Positions 30,900-32,543 of a stretch of 32,543 bases of DNA are shown here, piece after piece. Positions within the stretch are counted from its first letter, which is position 1; each line of letters begins with the position of its first letter. The notes beneath the pieces were generated by a model, which did no database searches, was not told where the DNA came from, and was given only the letters and a program-made list of their open reading frames with translations. The position numbers and the translations under genes are program-made. The DNA comes from Halobacteriales archaeon QS_4_66_20 (lineage in GTDB: Archaea > Halobacteriota > Halobacteria > Halobacteriales > Haloarculaceae): contig PXRK01000048.1 of the NCBI GenBank assembly GCA_003021015.1, forward strand, positions 1 through 32,543. The letters run 5' to 3'.

Positions 30900-32054
30900 A
30901 TGGATCTCTCAGACGACGTCGATCCGGCGAAGGCCTGGGTCGCCGCTTTCATCACGGGCGTGGTCGGCCTGGTCGCAGCAGCCCTCCTGTTCACGCGGCA
31001 GGTGTATCACGGGATCCTCTGGCGGTACTTCTGGGGGCCCGTCCACGCGGACGCGGAAGGTGCGGAGTGCATGGTTCGATTCCCCGACACCGGGCGGGCG
31101 GTCCCCGGTGAATCGGCGGAGTTCGGCTGCAGCGCGAGCGCCTACGACGCCGCCGCCGTCGCTGAACCCGGCTACACCGTCGTCTCGACGCTCGGATACA
31201 TCCTCGTGCTGGTGTTCATGCTGGTCGGGGTGTACCTGCTACTCCAGCGGTTCGACCTCTCGCCGTACCGCAACTTCTTCTTCGCGCTGGTCCCGTTCAT
31301 GCTGTTCGGCGGCGCGCTCCGGACGGTCGAGGACGCGTTCGTCGCCGCCCAGCGCGCCGGCGAGACGCCCGCCGTCGAGTTCCCCGCAAGCGCCGTCCTC
31401 ATCAGCCCGTTCATCTACTTCACCGTCTTCGCCATCGCCCTGGCGGCGTTCCTCGCGAGCAAGTGGCTCTCCCTGCAGGATACCACGGAGACCTATTACT
31501 ACCCGCTCGCAGCCATCGGTTCGACCGTGCTCTCGGGGACGTTCGGCTATCTGCTGTCTCTCGCTGTGACGACTGAGTACGTCACGCTGCACGCGAGCAT
31601 TCTCGTCATCGTGATCGGAGTCGCCACCGTCACGGCCGCCCTGACCTACGCGGCGATGGACCGCTACTGGCCGATCGTCACCGCCGGAACGGGGCTAATG
31701 AGCCTGGTCGTCATCTGGGGCCACGCCATCGACGGCGCGGCGAACGTGCTCGCCAACGACTGGACGCACGTCTGGAATCTCGGCGACTACAGCGCCAAAC
31801 ACCCGTTCAACCGCTTTCTGATCGACACGACGAACTCGCTGCAGGGCGGGACAGAAATCGCCGGCGTGTACGTCGGCGACGGCTGGCCGTTCTTCTTCGT
31901 GAAGATTGTCGTCCCCGTGCTGATCCTCTCGGTGTTCGACGAGCAGTTCATGGAGGAGAGCCCGCGCTTCGCGGTGATGTTACTGGGTGCCATCGTCGCC
32001 GTCGGACTCGGACCCGGAACCCGGGATATGGTCAGGATTGCTTTCGGGATCTAA
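30900..32054 (+). CDS. DUF63 family membrane protein
   Basis: This 384-residue polytopic protein has about eight hydrophobic helices, including one at residues 13-33 and a repeated VLISPFIYFTVFAIALAAF-type segment in the middle. The order of helices and the FFFALVPFMLFGGALRTVEDA and WAHIIDGAA-like (here WGHAIDGAANVLAND) motifs match the archaeal DUF63 family, whose function is unknown. The ATG at 30900 directly opens DLSDDVDPAKAWVAAF; upstream in-frame sequence overlaps the phosphatase end. Its last 23 bases overlap the convergent zinc-ribbon gene. Confidence 0.88.
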   Translation: MDLSDDVDPAKAWVAAFITGVVGLVAAALLFTRQVYHGILWRYFWGPVHADAEGAECMVRFPDTGRAVPGESAEFGCSASAYDAAAVAEPGYTVVSTLGYILVLVFMLVGVYLLLQRFDLSPYRNFFFALVPFMLFGGALRTVEDAFVAAQRAGETPAVEFPASAVLISPFIYFTVFAIALAAFLASKWLSLQDTTETYYYPLAAIGSTVLSGTFGYLLSLAVTTEYVTLHASILVIVIGVATVTAALTYAAMDRYWPIVTAGTGLMSLVVIWGHAIDGAANVLANDWTHVWNLGDYSAKHPFNRFLIDTTNSLQGGTEIAGVYVGDGWPFFFVKIVVPVLILSVFDEQFMEESPRFAVMLLGAIVAVGLGPGTRDMVRIAFGI

Positions 32055-32220
32055 CCGTCCCGTGGTCGGGTCCGACGTGGCCGAGCGCCGATTCAGGATA
32101 GTGTCTCGTCCCGCAGTGCTGGCACTCCGCGACCGCGACGGTACCGCCGTCGAGCGCGAGCTGTGACCGGACGAGATCGTGACCGCAGTCTGTGCAGGGA
32201 AGATCGTACTCCGATACCAT
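32032..32220 (-). CDS. Small zinc-ribbon protein
   Basis: This 62-residue protein has CTDC (Cys9, Cys12) and CQHC (Cys33, Cys36) forming a zinc ribbon with a short strand region between. The ATG at 32220 is preferred because the ribbon begins eight residues later; the longer frame to 32274 has an Arg/Pro-rich start. It overlaps the DUF63 gene tail by 23 bp. Function unknown. Confidence 0.65.
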   Translation of the reverse strand: MVSEYDLPCTDCGHDLVRSQLALDGGTVAVAECQHCGTRHYPESALGHVGPDHGTVRSRKQS

Positions 32221-32340
32221 GGTTTGCCTGGGCGGTCGTCGGGAGAACGGCACACCCGTGTGAACTGTCACCACCCCGAATCATAAATCCGTATGAAAGT
32301 TCCCGGTCAGGTCCGGCTCGCGTCAGGTCTGGCACCTGTC

Positions 32341-32451
32341 ATACGGTCGTGCGTGATTATTTTTGGCACTACATCGCACTAACGGCGGTTTCACGCCTCG
32401 AAACTAGAATCTGACGAATACCCGGCGGTAACGAGTCACAATAATCTGCTG
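32341..32451 (+). repeat. Family-B element, interrupted copy
   Basis: This copy aligns without gaps to the reverse of 9890-10000 (about 80% by hand count) and shares CTGACGAATACCCGGCGGTA exactly. The outer left end is diverged. The right terminal repeat reads TCACAATAATC and then changes at 32447 to sequence unlike the family, where an insertion sequence appears to begin. The element may therefore be split, with its last bases outside the window. Confidence 0.75.
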
Positions 32452-32543
32452 TGTTGAATAGACAGACGGCATCGGGATAGACCGTTAAATCAGTAAGGAC
32501 GAAGCCGAGGAGGTCAAATATGGTGGAAGTCGATCTCCTCGAC
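32447..32543 (+). mobile_element. Left end of a probable insertion sequence
   Basis: From about 32447 the sequence GCTGTGTTGAATAGACAG replaces the expected family-B end. A new frame begins 70 bp later with a strong ribosome-binding site, and the window then ends. The position, sharp change and short leader fit the left end of an IS element; the IS5-type assignment is from memory of haloarchaeal transposases beginning like this. Confidence 0.5.
32520..32543 (+). CDS. Start of a probable transposase gene, cut by the window edge
   Basis: Only eight codons (MVEVDLLD) are visible. They are preceded by GAGGAGGT about 6 nt before the ATG, a clear Shine-Dalgarno sequence, unusual among the mostly leaderless genes here, and a TATA-like TTAAAT near 32485. 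The opening resembles IS5-family haloarchaeal transposases, but eight residues cannot prove it. Confidence 0.4.

Overview
The window is a haloarchaeal chromosome segment. The support is high G+C coding sequence rich in Asp/Glu, mostly leaderless genes with a TATA element about 25-30 nt before the start codon, a bacteriorhodopsin with its Bat regulator, archaeal-type CtaB, DUF63 and HxlR proteins, and a PGF-CTERM-like surface anchor. The proton pump carries the R-Y-T-D-W form seen in cruxrhodopsins, so a member of the Haloarculaceae is likely. That placement is inference.

Layout. 1-950: AT-rich edge with a partial unknown gene, a 113-bp TA-flanked palindromic element, and a stand-alone ERCC4-type nuclease. 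1.1-6.8 kb: a light-response block made of a small unknown gene, the LOV-GAF-HTH regulator Bat, bacteriorhodopsin convergent to it, and a large pseudo-receiver/GAF/PAS/LOV histidine kinase. 6.9-9.8 kb: a membrane-anchored two-winged-helix regulator with a very acidic extracellular region, preceded by a secreted acidic protein. 10-15 kb: metabolic and small genes (acyl-CoA dehydrogenase, patatin lipase, methyltransferase, MaoC hydratase, zinc-ribbon NUDIX, zinc-finger protein, unknown protein). 15.1-18.6 kb: a divergent BtuF / BtuC-BtuD cobalamin-type uptake locus. 18.7-20.1 kb: CtaB with a CtaA-like N-terminal half. 20.2-22.3 kb: a SelW-like protein and an ABC-2 exporter pair. 22.3-25.2 kb: an FAH-family enzyme convergent with a zinc-finger Ski2-like helicase. 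25.3-26.2 kb: an HxlR regulator with a palindromic operator and a ParB/sulfiredoxin-like protein. 26.4 kb: tRNA-Leu(CAA) followed by a 56-bp tandem repeat. 26.7-29.8 kb: a ZnuA-ZnuC-ZnuB metal uptake operon with a histidine-rich loop. 30-32.2 kb: an IMPase-family phosphatase, a DUF63 membrane protein and a small zinc ribbon. The last 100 bases look like the start of an insertion sequence.

Two families of small non-coding palindromic elements run through the window. Family A (113 bp, two copies in opposite orientation) is flanked by TA, like IS630/mariner-derived MITEs. Family B (111 bp, ends near ATAGTGATTATTGTGA) has three gaplessly alignable copies, one 82-bp fold-back variant and half copies. 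Three family-B elements begin exactly at a gene's TGA stop codon, which is the least explained pattern here.

The strongest functional story is the light block. Two different output proteins, a DNA-binding activator and a histidine kinase, carry closely related LOV domains and flank the bacteriorhodopsin gene. The bop promoter has a TATA element and an upstream sequence resembling the Bat-dependent activator site.
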